A stretch of DNA of 64,000 bases from an uncultured Clostridia bacterium (GCA_947254025.1 CAMYBS010000004.1:30215-94214); one strand, 5' to 3'. Positions 34,005-43,660 are shown, numbered from the stretch's first letter. The notes: generated by a model from the letters alone, not told the origin. A program made the numbers and translations.

Positions 34005-34732
34005 TAAAGTTTAATGTCTTGACTCTGTTCCCAGAGATGTTTGCAGCGCTTACTGATTTTAGTATAATCAAAAGAGCTATAGACAATAAACTTATAGAGA
34101 TCAATCTTATTAATTTTAGAGACTACTCAAAGGACAAGCACAAAAATGTTGACGACTACCCATATGGTGGCGGCAGTGGTATGCTTTTAAGAGCGGATGT
34201 ACTTAAGGACTGCTTAGAAGATATTAAGCCAAAGAAGCTTATATATCTTTCACCAAAAGGAAAGCTCTTCAATCAAGACTTGGCTAAAGAGTATGCAAAA
34301 CTTGATGAGATAACAATTCTTTGTGGACACTACGAAGGTTTGGATGAGAGAATCATACAAAACTATGTCGATGAAGAGATATCAATCGGTGATTATGTAT
34401 TAACTGGTGGCGAACTACCTGCTATGGTAATCATAGATACTATATCGAGGTTAGTTGATTCAGTAATAAAAGAAGATTCGTATTCTGACGAAACTCACAT
34501 GTCAAATTTTTTAGAGTATCCTCAGTATACCAGACCATATGATCTGGATGGGGACAAGGTTCCAGAAGTTTTGCTTAGTGGAAACCATCAAGATGTCGAC
34601 GACTTTAGACTCATTGAGTCATTCAAAGCGACTGTAAAAAACAGGATAGACTTACTTGACTTTGCTAAGCTAGATAAAAAGGAAATGAAAAATTTGAGAG
34701 AAATTTTAAATAAACTAAAGAAGGAGGACTAA
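34001..34732 (+). CDS. trmD: tRNA m1G37 methyltransferase TrmD
   Basis: Methylates G37 next to the anticodon and prevents frameshifting. [11 protein letters not shown] at the N-terminus, [26 protein letters not shown], and the trefoil-knot SAM loop [16 protein letters not shown] are all intact. The C-terminus has [12 protein letters not shown]. 243 aa, normal. Two bases separate it from rplS. Confidence 0.97.
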   Translation: MIKFNVLTLFPEMFAALTDFSIIKRAIDNKLIEINLINFRDYSKDKHKNVDDYPYGGGSGMLLRADVLKDCLEDIKPKKLIYLSPKGKLFNQDLAKEYAKLDEITILCGHYEGLDERIIQNYVDEEISIGDYVLTGGELPAMVIIDTISRLVDSVIKEDSYSDETHMSNFLEYPQYTRPYDLDGDKVPEVLLSGNHQDVDDFRLIESFKATVKNRIDLLDFAKLDKKEMKNLREILNKLKKED

Positions 34733-34733
34733 G

Positions 34734-35081
34734 ATGGACTATATAAAGATGCTTGAAGCACAACAATTAAAAGACAACATTCCTCAATTTCATGTAGGTG
34801 ATACTGTTCAAGTACACTATAAAGTTGTAGAAGGTACACGTGAAAGAATCCAAGTGTACGAAGGTACTGTAATTAAGAGACAAAACGGCGGAGCTAAAGA
34901 AACATTTACAGTAAGAAGATTGTCATATGGTATTGGTGTTGAAAGAACATTCTTACTACACTCTCCAAGAATCGATAAGATCGTTCTTGTAAGAAAAGGT
35001 AGAGTTAGAAGATCTAAGCTATACTACTTAAGAAACAGAGTAGGTAAAGCTGCTAAGGTTAGAGAAAAACAATCATTTTAA
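34734..35081 (+). CDS. rplS: 50S ribosomal protein bL19
   Basis: 115 residues with [35 protein letters not shown] and the [20 protein letters not shown] end. AAGGAGG precedes the ATG. The last 16 bases of the gene and its terminator are duplicated 1.14 kb downstream (36210-36269), around an inserted gene. Confidence 0.97.
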   Translation: MDYIKMLEAQQLKDNIPQFHVGDTVQVHYKVVEGTRERIQVYEGTVIKRQNGGAKETFTVRRLSYGIGVERTFLLHSPRIDKIVLVRKGRVRRSKLYYLRNRVGKAAKVREKQSF

Positions 35082-35125
35082 TTAAGGTAAAGACATTCTA
35101 TATAGAGAGTGTCTTTTTTCTTTGC
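35066..35125 (+). repeat. 60-bp direct repeat, copy 1: rplS 3' end plus terminator
   Basis: Contains the last codons of rplS and its terminator, stem AAAGACATTCT / AGAGTGTCTTT followed by a T run. Copy 2 at 36210-36269 matches at 55 of 60 positions, and four of the five differences fall in the hairpin loop. Confidence 0.92.
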
Positions 35126-35245
35126 GATTTATATAAATATAAAATAAGAAAATTTGATAATATATATTAAAAAATACAGATTAAGATATAAATAAAACTA
35201 ATACTAATACATTTAGTTCGTTATTAGACGATTTAAACGATTAAA

Positions 35246-35283
35246 AAAGCAGTGGATAATAAAACCCACTGCTTTATTTTTTT
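35246..35283. terminator. bidirectional terminator downstream of the transglutaminase-like gene
   Basis: Stem AAAGCAGTGG / CCACTGCTTT with a ten-base loop; T-rich on both strands. It lies just past the stop of the minus-strand gene. Confidence 0.85.
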
Positions 35284-35289
35284 TGCTTA

Positions 35290-36090
35290 TTATTGTTGGT
35301 CCTTAAAAGCTTTTTCTGCATCAAATTTCTCTATTTGGAAACAAGGTCCTCCATATCTCTTTAATATTTCCTCGGTTACATTAAAGAAATGCTCTTTATC
35401 TTTTATAACATCAGCAGTATAGAATGAGGCATCAAAATACTTCCATTCTTTGTCAATCTTTACAGCACTCCACACATGATTAACCCCAGTAATTTCAGCT
35501 GTATCGAAGCCCATTAAACTAGCTAATTTATTGAAGAAATCAGTAATATCGCCACAAGCTCCTACCTTATTAGCGTATGCTGTTCTCCATCCATTGTTTT
35601 TGCCTTTATTTAATCCATTTTGGTATCTTCTATAATCGCTTAATTCAACACCCTCTACATTTTCATGTATATAATCCATTATATTTTTAAGTTTTTCAAG
35701 GTCTGTTAATTTCTTATCTTTTGGATTTAAAGAATCAGCTATTTTCTTTATGCCTTGTTCCATTTTGTCATACTTATCAAATTCTGCTTTTCTAGTTTTT
35801 GCATCTTGATAATATATTAAAGTATATTGTATTTTATTGCCAGGTAGCATTTTATACTTATATTTCCAAGAAATAACTTCTGGTCTTTTAAAGAATTTCC
35901 TATTAAAAGTTTCGTTCATAACCTCTTGAGCATACTCGTTAGTTTGTTTTGCATTGCCAATTACAAATACAGTTCCTTCATACTTCGACTTTACTATATC
36001 ATCAACTAACTTTTTACTTTGTTGTTGTGGAGTAAGTATAGTACTTACTACTGTCACCGCTAAAAATAAATTTCTTATAATGTTTATCAC
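35290..36090 (-). CDS. transglutaminase-like cysteine protease domain protein, probably secreted
   Basis: 266 residues starting MINIIRNLFLAVTVVSTIL, a short hydrophobic segment that is probably a signal peptide or anchor. The C-terminal half carries a Transglut_core triad: Cys in KVGACGDITDFF, His in GVNHVWSAVK, Asp in WKYFDASFY. Such domains are usually proteases or peptide-remodelling enzymes rather than true transglutaminases. GTG start eight bases after GGAGGAG. It is the only gene inside the duplicated rplS ends, on the opposite strand to its neighbours, with its own promoter and terminator, so it looks like an acquired cassette. Substrate unknown. Confidence 0.8.
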   Translation of the reverse strand: MINIIRNLFLAVTVVSTILTPQQQSKKLVDDIVKSKYEGTVFVIGNAKQTNEYAQEVMNETFNRKFFKRPEVISWKYKYKMLPGNKIQYTLIYYQDAKTRKAEFDKYDKMEQGIKKIADSLNPKDKKLTDLEKLKNIMDYIHENVEGVELSDYRRYQNGLNKGKNNGWRTAYANKVGACGDITDFFNKLASLMGFDTAEITGVNHVWSAVKIDKEWKYFDASFYTADVIKDKEHFFNVTEEILKRYGGPCFQIEKFDAEKAFKDQQ

Positions 36091-36137
36091 AATATTCTCC
36101 TCCTTATATGCTATGTATAAACTTTATATCTAGTTAC

Positions 36138-36166
36138 ATATTACCATAATAAGATTTGCATGTCAA
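36138..36166 (-). promoter_or_regulatory. promoter of the transglutaminase-like gene
   Basis: Minus strand: perfect TTGACA, 17 bp, TAATAT. It lies about 50 bp upstream of the gene start, inside the inserted segment. Confidence 0.85.
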
Positions 36167-36209
36167 TATTATATCTAGTAATTATAAAAATATAATTTTT
36201 TTTGATTAG

Positions 36210-36269
36210 AAAACAATTATTTTAATTAAGGTAAAGACATTCTGTTATGAGAGTGTCTTTTTTCTTTGC
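36210..36269 (+). repeat. 60-bp direct repeat, copy 2: orphan rplS 3' end plus terminator
   Basis: Reads EKQLF and stop in the rplS frame, then a second functional-looking terminator hairpin with T tail. The rest of rplS is absent here. Confidence 0.92.
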
Positions 36270-36277
36270 ATTAGTCA

Positions 36278-36306
36278 TTTACATTGAAGACCTTTTGTGA
36301 TAATAT
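36278..36306 (+). promoter_or_regulatory. promoter of the rbgA operon
   Basis: TTTACA, 17 bp, TAATAT, 26 bp before the rbgA start. Confidence 0.7.
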
Positions 36307-36332
36307 AGAAGATAGTTAGGAAGGTGTATGCT

Positions 36333-37172
36333 ATGAACATAAATTGGTACCCTGGACATATGAAGAAGACTAGAGAGTCTTTAATAGAGATGTCAAAGCT
36401 AGTTGATATAGTTATTGAGCTAATAGATGCGAGAGCACCTATGTCAAGCACGAACCCAATTATAAAAGACATAACTGAGAACAAAGCAAAGCTAGTATTA
36501 TTAAATAAGGCTGACTTGGCGGATGATAAAGTTAATAAAAAGTGGATAGCTCACTATAAAGATGCGAAGTGTATAGAGTTCAACGCGAAAGACAAGTCTA
36601 ATGTTAAGAAAATTATCGACTTATCGCGCAAGGAAGTTGATAGATATCACAAAGAACATAAACAAAGAGAGCACTTTGGACCTATCAAGGCTATGGTTGT
36701 CGGCATACCAAATGTCGGCAAGTCAACTTTTATTAACTTGATGAACAATAGAAAGAGCCTTAAGACAGGCAATAAGCCAGGTGTAACTAAGAAGAACCAA
36801 TGGATTAAAGTTGACAATGACTTTATGCTACTTGATACACCCGGTGTTTTATGGCCAAAGTTTGAAAACCAAGATATAGGTATGCACCTAGCATTCATTG
36901 GTTCCATCAAAGATGAGATACTTAACAAGGATGATATCGCCCTAGCACTAATCAAATTTCTTAAGAATAATTATAGCGGCGCACTTAATAAGAGATACAA
37001 GGTTAACGAGGGCGCCACAGAGCTTGAAATTCTTGAAGAGATAGCAAAGAACAGAGGCTTTATACTTAAGGGCAATGAACTTGATGTTTACAAAGCTATA
37101 AATATATTAGTTGATGAGTTTAGGAATGGCCTTTTAGGCAGGATTTCACTTGAGGAGCCTCTAGATGAATAA
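36333..37172 (+). CDS. rbgA: ribosome biogenesis GTPase RbgA (YlqF)
   Basis: Circularly permuted GTPase for late 50S assembly. Starts MNINWYPGHMKKTRESL, then the G4 motif LNKADL comes before the P-loop GIPNVGKSTF and DTPGVLWPKF (G3), the permuted order. The C-terminal region (KRYKVNEGA, LDVYKAINILVDEF) is the RNA-binding extension. Start at ATG 36333, six bases after GGAAGG; an upstream GTG overlaps that site. In Bacillus it also follows rplS, so the insert at 35.1-36.2 kb separated a native pair. RnhB overlaps its end. Confidence 0.95.
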   Translation: MNINWYPGHMKKTRESLIEMSKLVDIVIELIDARAPMSSTNPIIKDITENKAKLVLLNKADLADDKVNKKWIAHYKDAKCIEFNAKDKSNVKKIIDLSRKEVDRYHKEHKQREHFGPIKAMVVGIPNVGKSTFINLMNNRKSLKTGNKPGVTKKNQWIKVDNDFMLLDTPGVLWPKFENQDIGMHLAFIGSIKDEILNKDDIALALIKFLKNNYSGALNKRYKVNEGATELEILEEIAKNRGFILKGNELDVYKAINILVDEFRNGLLGRISLEEPLDE

Positions 37173-37788
37173 GGATTATGAAGATAAACTCTTTGACGAA
37201 GATCATAAAATTATAGTTGGTATAGACGAAGTTGGTAGAGGACCCTTTTTTGGTGATGTACTTGCCTGTGCTATAGCTTTTGATAAGAACTTCTTTATGG
37301 AAGAGGTAAACGATTCGAAGAAGCTCAGTCAAAAGAAGAGAGAAAAAATTTTTAAAGAGCTTGTGAAAAACGCCATCGGCATAGGGATTGGCAAGGCAAG
37401 TCCTGAGGAAATTGATGAGATTAACATCAAAGAGGCTACTCACTTAGCTATGCAAAGAGCGGTAGAAGACTTTCATGATATGAATAATAAGCTTAAGCCT
37501 GACATAATTTTAATTGACGCTGAAAAAATTAACGTAGATATAGAGCAAAGAAGTATTGTTCACGGTGATGCTACTGTATTTACTATAGCTGCGGCAAGTA
37601 TTGTAGCGAAGGTTTTAAGAGACTCTGAGATAAGTTATTTAGCTAGTAAGTATCCAGAGTATGATCTTGAAAATAATAAAGGTTACGGAACTAAAAAGCA
37701 TAGGGAGGCAATACTAAAGTATGGAGCTACGCCGCTACATAGAAAAACTTTTTTAAGAAAGCTTTTGGGTAATAGCGATGCAAAATAA
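37165..37788 (+). CDS. rnhB: ribonuclease HII
   Basis: Removes RNA from RNA-DNA hybrids and single ribonucleotides. The catalytic DE is in GIDEVGRGPFFGDVLA, with LSQKKREK, the Asp in ILIDAEKIN, and the SIVAKVLRDSEI helix. The C-terminal part YDLENNKGYGTKKHREAI is typical. Eight-base overlap with rbgA and eleven-base overlap with the next gene show tight coupling. Confidence 0.96.
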   Translation: MNKDYEDKLFDEDHKIIVGIDEVGRGPFFGDVLACAIAFDKNFFMEEVNDSKKLSQKKREKIFKELVKNAIGIGIGKASPEEIDEINIKEATHLAMQRAVEDFHDMNNKLKPDIILIDAEKINVDIEQRSIVHGDATVFTIAAASIVAKVLRDSEISYLASKYPEYDLENNKGYGTKKHREAILKYGATPLHRKTFLRKLLGNSDAK

Positions 37789-38155
37789 TTTTAATAGAAA
37801 AGATAACAGAAAAAAGGGAAGGTTTGGCGAAGAAGAAGCTAAAGACTACCTAAAGAATGAAGGCTACTTTATACTAGATCAAAACTATCAAGTAAGAGAT
37901 GGCGAGATTGACATCATTGCTAGGGATGATAAGTATTTGATCTTTGTTGAAGTTAAGGCTAGAAACAAGATGGACTACGGAAGGCCCATGGAGGCTGTAA
38001 CAAAGTCTAAGCAAAAGAAGATAATCAAGACGGCTGAGTACTACTTATACGAGCATCAAAACTTGAACTATCAGCCAAGATTTGATGTTGTTGAAGTGGA
38101 TTTTTCTACGAACAAGATTAAGCATATTAAAAATGCATTTTGGATAGGAGATTGA
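37778..38155 (+). CDS. yraN: YraN/UPF0102 family nuclease-like protein
   Basis: RecB-like nuclease fold protein of unknown role. GRFGEEEAKDYLKNEGYFIL and the DGEIDIIARDDKYLIFVEVKARN segment carry the E-ID-x-x-VEVK pattern of the restriction endonuclease fold. 125 aa, normal. It lies between rnhB and comM, the usual order. Confidence 0.92.
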   Translation: MQNNFNRKDNRKKGRFGEEEAKDYLKNEGYFILDQNYQVRDGEIDIIARDDKYLIFVEVKARNKMDYGRPMEAVTKSKQKKIIKTAEYYLYEHQNLNYQPRFDVVEVDFSTNKIKHIKNAFWIGD

Positions 38156-38157
38156 AG

Positions 38158-39684
38158 ATGTATTCTAAAGTAAATACTTGTGTTTTGCAAGGTTTGAACG
38201 CAAAGATAATCAATGTTGAGAGCGACTTATCAAGTGGCCTACCACAGTTTAACATCGTTGGACTTGCTGATACTGCAATAAAAGAGTCTAAGGAAAGAGT
38301 TAGAACAGCGGTTAAAAACTCAGATATAGAGTTTCCAATCAAAAGGATAACAATCAATTTAGCACCTGCAAATGAAAAGAAGGAAGGTTCTCAGATGGAC
38401 CTTGCTATAGCGGTTGGCATCTTACTTGCAAATGGCGATATTGACAATCAAGACACAGATGATATGGTTATCATAGGTGAGCTTGCACTTGATGGAACAG
38501 TAAACTCGGTGCAAGGTGCTCTTCCGATGCTTATATCGATGCGTGACCTTAAAGTTAAGAAGTGCATAGTTCCTGATGCTAATAAAAAAGAGTGTGCCAT
38601 AGTTGAAGACATTGAGATAATTCCTGTTAAGAACTTAAGAGAAGTTGTTGATTATCTCAACGGTCAACTTGAGATAGAGCCATATAAGAATGATGAAGAA
38701 GAGATTATAAATGCTGTTGATGATAGTGTTGATTTTTCAGATATGAAAGGCCAAGAAGGTCTTAAAAGAGCGATGGAGATAGCTGCAGCAGGAGGACATA
38801 ATATGCTCATTATAGGCCCACCAGGCTCAGGTAAAACCATGGCAGCAAGGAGACTTGCTACAATACTTCCTGATTTAACTTTTGAAGAAGCCATAGAGAT
38901 TACGAAGATCTACAGTATATCAGGTTTATTAAAAGACGAGGGTCTTGTAAAGAGAAGACCGTTTAGGTCGCCTCACCATACATCGTCAGATGTTGCCTTG
39001 ATAGGCGGAGGAAGAATACCAAAGCCAGGCGAAGTTTCGCTTGCACATCACGGTGTCTTGTTCCTTGATGAATTACCAGAGTTTCCTAGAAAAGTATTGG
39101 AAGTTTTAAGGCAGCCAATTGAGGACGGAGAGGTTACTGTATCCCGTGTAAATGCAACATTTAAGTATCCATCAAAGTTTATGTTTGTTGCATCGATGAA
39201 TCCATGCCCATGCGGTTACTATGGCGATGAAACTCATCAATGCACATGTACACAAAGTCAAATTGACAGATACTTAGGCAAAATTTCAAGTCCACTACTT
39301 GACAGAATTGACATTCACATAGAAGTAAAACCTGTTAAGTATGATGAATTAAGCTCTAAGACTGAGTGCGAGTCTTCAGAAACTATTCGCGAGAGGGTCA
39401 ATAGAGCTAGAAAAAGACAGCTTGAAAGATATAAAAATGAAGGAATCATTTCTAACTCTGAGCTTACGAATAAAATGATTAAAAAGTACATCAAACTTGA
39501 TGAAAAGGCTCAAGAGATTATGGAATTTGCGTTCAAAAAGTTTAATTTCAGCGCTAGAAGCTACAACAAGATACTAAAGCTTGCTAGAACCATAGCCGAC
39601 CTTGCTGATAGCGACTTAGTATTAGAAAAGCATGTATTAGAAGCAATTCAATATAGAACTCTAGATAAAAAGTATTGGAGATAA
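38158..39684 (+). CDS. comM: YifB/ComM family Mg-chelatase-like AAA ATPase
   Basis: Hexameric AAA+ helicase related to ComM, which promotes branch migration during natural transformation. Order: N-terminal LonC-like domain (QFNIVGLADTAIKESKERV), Walker A GPPGSGKTMAARR, the KRPFRSPHHT signature, Walker B LFLDELPEF, the zinc-type ASMNPCPCGY segment and the C-terminal FNFSARSYNKILKLARTIADL. Start at ATG 38158, after ATAGGAG; six codons upstream in frame belong to the preceding gene. DprA follows one base later, a competence-linked pair. Confidence 0.95.
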   Translation: MYSKVNTCVLQGLNAKIINVESDLSSGLPQFNIVGLADTAIKESKERVRTAVKNSDIEFPIKRITINLAPANEKKEGSQMDLAIAVGILLANGDIDNQDTDDMVIIGELALDGTVNSVQGALPMLISMRDLKVKKCIVPDANKKECAIVEDIEIIPVKNLREVVDYLNGQLEIEPYKNDEEEIINAVDDSVDFSDMKGQEGLKRAMEIAAAGGHNMLIIGPPGSGKTMAARRLATILPDLTFEEAIEITKIYSISGLLKDEGLVKRRPFRSPHHTSSDVALIGGGRIPKPGEVSLAHHGVLFLDELPEFPRKVLEVLRQPIEDGEVTVSRVNATFKYPSKFMFVASMNPCPCGYYGDETHQCTCTQSQIDRYLGKISSPLLDRIDIHIEVKPVKYDELSSKTECESSETIRERVNRARKRQLERYKNEGIISNSELTNKMIKKYIKLDEKAQEIMEFAFKKFNFSARSYNKILKLARTIADLADSDLVLEKHVLEAIQYRTLDKKYWR

Positions 39685-39685
39685 G

Positions 39686-40768
39686 ATGGAACAAAGAGAT
39701 ATACTTTTGTACTTAAACAGCATATATGCTGAAAGATCTGCTGTATATAGCCTTTTTGACTTAAATATTGACTTAAATGATATTATGAGCATGGATAGGG
39801 CGTCATTGAAGAGGCTAAACATATTTACAGATGCAATAATAGATAAAATTACAAAAGACGACAAGGAAGCTATAGTATATAGAATAAAGGAGAAATTAGA
39901 AAAGCTAGGAGCGTACTTCATAACTTTTCTTGATAAGGAGTTTCCTAGTAGACTTCTTTTTATAGATGATCCGCCATATTTATTATTTATTAAAGGCGAG
40001 ATACTAGATGAAGACGAAAATTCGGTAGCCATAGTTGGAGCGAGAAAGTCGACTAGCTATGGTCAGCTTGCATGCAAAGAGATAGCAAGAGACTTATCTA
40101 TGAAGAAGATATGTATTATATCTGGTCTTGCATTAGGTATAGATGCTATAGCACATACAACAGCACTTGAGAACGCAAACAGGACCATAGCCGTTATTGG
40201 TAACGGCATTGACGGGGTGTATCCAAGACGCAATGAAAGACTGTATGCCGAAATTGCTGAACATGGAGCTGTTGTATCTGAGTTTCCTATAGGAGAGCAG
40301 CCGCTTAGATATAATTTTCCGGTAAGGAATAGAATCATTAGTGGACTTTCAAAGCTAGTTATAGTTGTTGAAGCTCAAAAGAGAAGTGGCTCACTTATTA
40401 CTGCAAGGCTCGCTCTTGAACAAGGCCGTGATGTGTACGCAGTGCCAGGAAATATTTTCTCCGCTAATAGTGAAGGCTGTAACACACTTATTAGAGATGG
40501 AGCAGGCATATATACAAACTGTGAAGACCTTATCGAAACAAGCAGTTTAGTTGATAGGTCAGTAGCTACAAAAGAAGAAGATTTAGATTTAAGTGATGAT
40601 GAGAGAAAAGTTTATGATATAATTAAAAATGGCGATGTAAATTATGAGATAATACTCGCAAAAGCAGGACTAGATAGCGCCTCTTTGTCGGCTCTACTAA
40701 CTATACTTGAGCTTAAGGGAGTAATTACTAGTCAAGGACAAAGAACATACTATGCAAACAGAAGGTGA
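39686..40768 (+). CDS. dprA: DNA processing protein DprA
   Basis: Loads RecA on incoming single-stranded DNA during transformation. The Rossmann-like core shows VAIVGARKSTSYG, IISGLALGIDAIAHTTAL, VIGNGIDGVYPRRN, VSEFPIGEQPLRYNFPVRNR, RSGSLITARLALEQGRDVYAVPG. The N-terminal SAM-like domain is present, and the last 70 residues form the winged-helix DML1 domain. 360 aa. TopA follows six bases later. Confidence 0.96.
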   Translation: MEQRDILLYLNSIYAERSAVYSLFDLNIDLNDIMSMDRASLKRLNIFTDAIIDKITKDDKEAIVYRIKEKLEKLGAYFITFLDKEFPSRLLFIDDPPYLLFIKGEILDEDENSVAIVGARKSTSYGQLACKEIARDLSMKKICIISGLALGIDAIAHTTALENANRTIAVIGNGIDGVYPRRNERLYAEIAEHGAVVSEFPIGEQPLRYNFPVRNRIISGLSKLVIVVEAQKRSGSLITARLALEQGRDVYAVPGNIFSANSEGCNTLIRDGAGIYTNCEDLIETSSLVDRSVATKEEDLDLSDDERKVYDIIKNGDVNYEIILAKAGLDSASLSALLTILELKGVITSQGQRTYYANRR

Positions 40769-40774
40769 TGAAAG

Positions 40775-42850
40775 ATGGATTTAATTATAGTTGAGTCCCC
40801 GACGAAGGCGAAAACTATTTCGAAGTTTTTACCAAAGACATATAAGATAGTTGCATCGAAGGGACACTTAAGAGACCTACCAAAGAGTAGGTTTGCAATT
40901 GATGTAGAAAATAATTTTGAACCAGAATATATTAATATAAGAGGCAAAGGACCTGTAATCAACGAGCTTAAAAAACTTTCTAAGGAAGCTGAAAGAGTAT
41001 ATCTTGCAACCGACCCCGATAGAGAGGGGGAGGCTATTAGCTACCACTTGGCATATATTTTAGGTATCGATACAAAGGACTTAGATAGAGTTGAGTTTCA
41101 CGAAATTACAAAAAATGCTGTTACAAACGCTATAAAAGAGCCGCGTAAGATTAACATGGACTTAGTTGATGCTCAGCAAGCAAGAAGAGTTCTTGATAGA
41201 ATCGTTGGTTATAAGATAAGCCCGATACTATGGAAGAAAATAAAATCTGGCTTATCAGCAGGTAGAGTGCAGTCGAGTGCGCTTAAGCTTATTGTTGATA
41301 GAAAAAGAGAGATAGACGCCTTTGTTCCTGAAGAATATTGGAACTTAAAGGCTCTATATAAACATGACAAGGAAGAGTATGAGGCAAAGTTCGTAGGAAC
41401 TATCGATGCTAAAGGCAATGTAAGCAAAGTCGATATACACAATATTAAGGAAAAGAATGCCATAGCAAAGGAGATAAAGGCCGCTGACCACATATGCGAT
41501 AGCATAAAAAGATCAGTATCAAATAGGATGCCAAGTCCACCGTATACAACGAGTACCCTACAACAGGATGCCTCAAGGATATTAAACTTTTCATCTTCAA
41601 AGACAATGAAGCTGGCACAGAGCTTGTATGAAGGTATCAACATAGGAAAAGGCTCACAAACTGGCCTTATAACGTACATGAGAACCGACTCAACAAGATT
41701 GTCAGATGAAGCATGTAAGTCTGCTCAAGAATATATACTTAATAAATATGGCAAAGAGTATCACAAGAAAAACAATTATGCGCATAAAAAATCTAAGAAC
41801 GTTCAAGATGCTCACGAGGCAATAAGACCGGTTAATATAAATATATTACCTAGCCAAATATCAAAGTATCTATCACAAGATGAACTAAAGCTTTATAGAC
41901 TTATATGGCAAAGATTTTTAATGACGCAAATGACAAGTGCGAAGTTCGATACTTTAACCATAGATTTTGCTTCAGGTAAATATATATTTAGATCAAACTA
42001 TAAGAGCTTAAACTTTGATGGCTTCTTAAAGGTGTCTTCGTATGAAAAGTTTGATGAGAAAAAGGAAATAAAGCTTAAACAGAAGGATAAGGTGGACTTA
42101 GATAAGCTAGAAGGTGAGAAGAAATTCACACAGCCTAAGAGTTATTATACAGAGGCAACACTTATAAAAACACTTGAAGAGCTAGGCATTGGTAGACCAA
42201 GTACTTACTCACCAACTATATCGACACTGCTTAATAGAAACTATATAGAGATAGAAAAGAAGATGTTTATACCAACAGATCTTGGCATATCAGTAATAAA
42301 ACTTTTAGAAGAAAACTTTAAGTCTATAGTCGATGCAAAGTTCACGGCTTATCTTGAAAGCAAGCTTGATGACATCTCATTTGGTAAACTTGATTGGAAA
42401 GACGTCATAGCTAGCTTCTACAAAGACTTTATTAAGGATGTAGACAAGGCTGAGAAGGAAGCAAAAGAGTATGAACTTAAGGATGAAGTAACAGATATCA
42501 AGTGCAAGCTATGCGGAAAACCTATGCTTATCAAGAGGTCCAAGTATGGTAAGTTCCTTGGATGTTCAGGCTTCCCTGAATGTAAATACACCGAAGCAAT
42601 AGTTGAGAAGACTGGAGCAATATGCCCTAAGTGTGGACATGATATAATCAAGAAGAAGTCAAAGAGTGGAAGGATATTCTACGGCTGCTCTAACTATCCA
42701 AAATGTGACTTTGCTACTTTTGATGAAGTGTACTCAAAGCCATGTCCTAATTGTGGCAAGTATAGGACCATAAAGAGAAAGAGCAAAGAAAACATAATCA
42801 CTTGTCCTAATTGTGGCTTCGAAGAAGTTGTAGATAAGAAAAAAAGTTAA
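40775..42850 (+). CDS. topA: DNA topoisomerase I
   Basis: Type IA enzyme that relaxes negative supercoils. Toprim motifs IVESPTKAKTI and ATDPDREGEAISYH, active-site tyrosine in GLITYMRTDSTRLS, and EELGIGRPSTYSPTI are all present. Three C-terminal zinc ribbons (about residues 570-690): CKLCG...GCSGFPEC, CPKCG...GCSNYPKC, CPNCG...CPNCG. 691 aa, normal. It ends the rbgA-rnhB-yraN-comM-dprA-topA run. Confidence 0.97.
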   Translation: MDLIIVESPTKAKTISKFLPKTYKIVASKGHLRDLPKSRFAIDVENNFEPEYINIRGKGPVINELKKLSKEAERVYLATDPDREGEAISYHLAYILGIDTKDLDRVEFHEITKNAVTNAIKEPRKINMDLVDAQQARRVLDRIVGYKISPILWKKIKSGLSAGRVQSSALKLIVDRKREIDAFVPEEYWNLKALYKHDKEEYEAKFVGTIDAKGNVSKVDIHNIKEKNAIAKEIKAADHICDSIKRSVSNRMPSPPYTTSTLQQDASRILNFSSSKTMKLAQSLYEGINIGKGSQTGLITYMRTDSTRLSDEACKSAQEYILNKYGKEYHKKNNYAHKKSKNVQDAHEAIRPVNINILPSQISKYLSQDELKLYRLIWQRFLMTQMTSAKFDTLTIDFASGKYIFRSNYKSLNFDGFLKVSSYEKFDEKKEIKLKQKDKVDLDKLEGEKKFTQPKSYYTEATLIKTLEELGIGRPSTYSPTISTLLNRNYIEIEKKMFIPTDLGISVIKLLEENFKSIVDAKFTAYLESKLDDISFGKLDWKDVIASFYKDFIKDVDKAEKEAKEYELKDEVTDIKCKLCGKPMLIKRSKYGKFLGCSGFPECKYTEAIVEKTGAICPKCGHDIIKKKSKSGRIFYGCSNYPKCDFATFDEVYSKPCPNCGKYRTIKRKSKENIITCPNCGFEEVVDKKKS

Positions 42851-42877
42851 AATATTTAATAATATTTAATAAAAAGC

Positions 42878-42905
42878 TTGACATTTATATCGTTTCTGAT
42901 ATAAT
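42878..42905 (+). promoter_or_regulatory. promoter of the rplU-prp-rpmA operon
   Basis: Perfect TTGACA and TATAAT with a 16-bp spacer. Confidence 0.9.
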
Positions 42906-42911
42906 AGATAG

Positions 42912-42983
42912 GTAAACCGCTCAGAATTGGTATTAAGTTTATCACCAATGATGGCGAGACTAAGTTAGAGGAGGTAAATAGAC
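42912..42983 (+). promoter_or_regulatory. probable L21 leader RNA
   Basis: About 70 nt of leader between the promoter and rplU. It contains GGTAAACCGCTC, a hairpin ATTGGT...ACCAAT (42927-42951) and GATGGCGAGACTAAG before the ribosome binding site. Position and composition match the autoregulatory L21 leaders of Firmicutes. A covariance search (Rfam L21_leader) would decide. Confidence 0.6.
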
Positions 42984-43295
42984 TTGTACGCAATAGTAGA
43001 AACAGGTGGAAAACAATACATGGTTAAAGAAAACGATGTAATCCACGTAGAAAAGTTAGAAGCTAACGAAGGTGACGAAATTAGCTTAGAGAATGTACTT
43101 TTCGTCTCTAATGATGGGGATAATAAAGTAGGTAAACCTTACGTAGAAGGCGCTAAGGTTACTTGCAAAGTTTTGAAACAAGGTAAATCTAAAAAGATTA
43201 TTGTATTCAAATATAAACCTAAAAAGAACGAAAGAAAGAAAAAAGGTCACAGACAACCATTTACAAGATTAGAAGTAACTAAGATCGAAGCTTAG
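42984..43295 (+). CDS. rplU: 50S ribosomal protein bL21
   Basis: 103 residues: [19 protein letters not shown] at the start, then the conserved end [22 protein letters not shown] start eight bases after GAGGAGG. First gene of the L21-Prp-L27 operon. Confidence 0.97.
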   Translation: MYAIVETGGKQYMVKENDVIHVEKLEANEGDEISLENVLFVSNDGDNKVGKPYVEGAKVTCKVLKQGKSKKIIVFKYKPKKNERKKKGHRQPFTRLEVTKIEA

Positions 43296-43297
43296 TT

Positions 43298-43660
43298 ATG
43301 ACAAAGGTAACTTTTTTCGAAAAGGATGGCAAGATATTAGAGTTTGAATTCGATGGACATGCAAATTACGCTCATGAAGATGGTATAGTTTGTGCAAGTC
43401 TTTCAGCACTTTCAATATCAACAGTCAATTCTTTAGAAGAAATAGCAGGATTAAATGAAAACGAAGAATACTTCGTGGAAATTTATGAAGATGAGGATAA
43501 AGACGAAGTTAAATTAAAATTTAAGTATAAGACAGATAATCCTGACAAGGACTACATAAGTCAAATACTACTTAGGTCTTTATTACTAAGCGTTAAAAAT
43601 ATATATAAGGAATACTCAGATAGAGTTTGTTTATATGTGAAGGAGGTAAAAAAATGTTAA
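43298..43660 (+). CDS. prp: ribosomal-processing cysteine protease Prp
   Basis: Cleaves the N-terminal extension of L27. The catalytic pair is His in [10 protein letters not shown] (about residue 20-26) and Cys in [10 protein letters not shown] (about 32). 120 residues, normal. It lies between rplU and rpmA, and rpmA indeed carries the extension. The gene overlaps the rpmA start by seven bases. Confidence 0.94.
   Translation: MTKVTFFEKDGKILEFEFDGHANYAHEDGIVCASLSALSISTVNSLEEIAGLNENEEYFVEIYEDEDKDEVKLKFKYKTDNPDKDYISQILLRSLLLSVKNIYKEYSDRVCLYVKEVKKC

Noticed and set aside
36278-36330. Likeness between the rbgA and ireB promoter regions as a shared regulatory element
   Set aside because: The common stretch (TTGAAGAC and CTTTTGTG) is short, has different spacing to the -10 boxes, and can be chance in AT-rich DNA.
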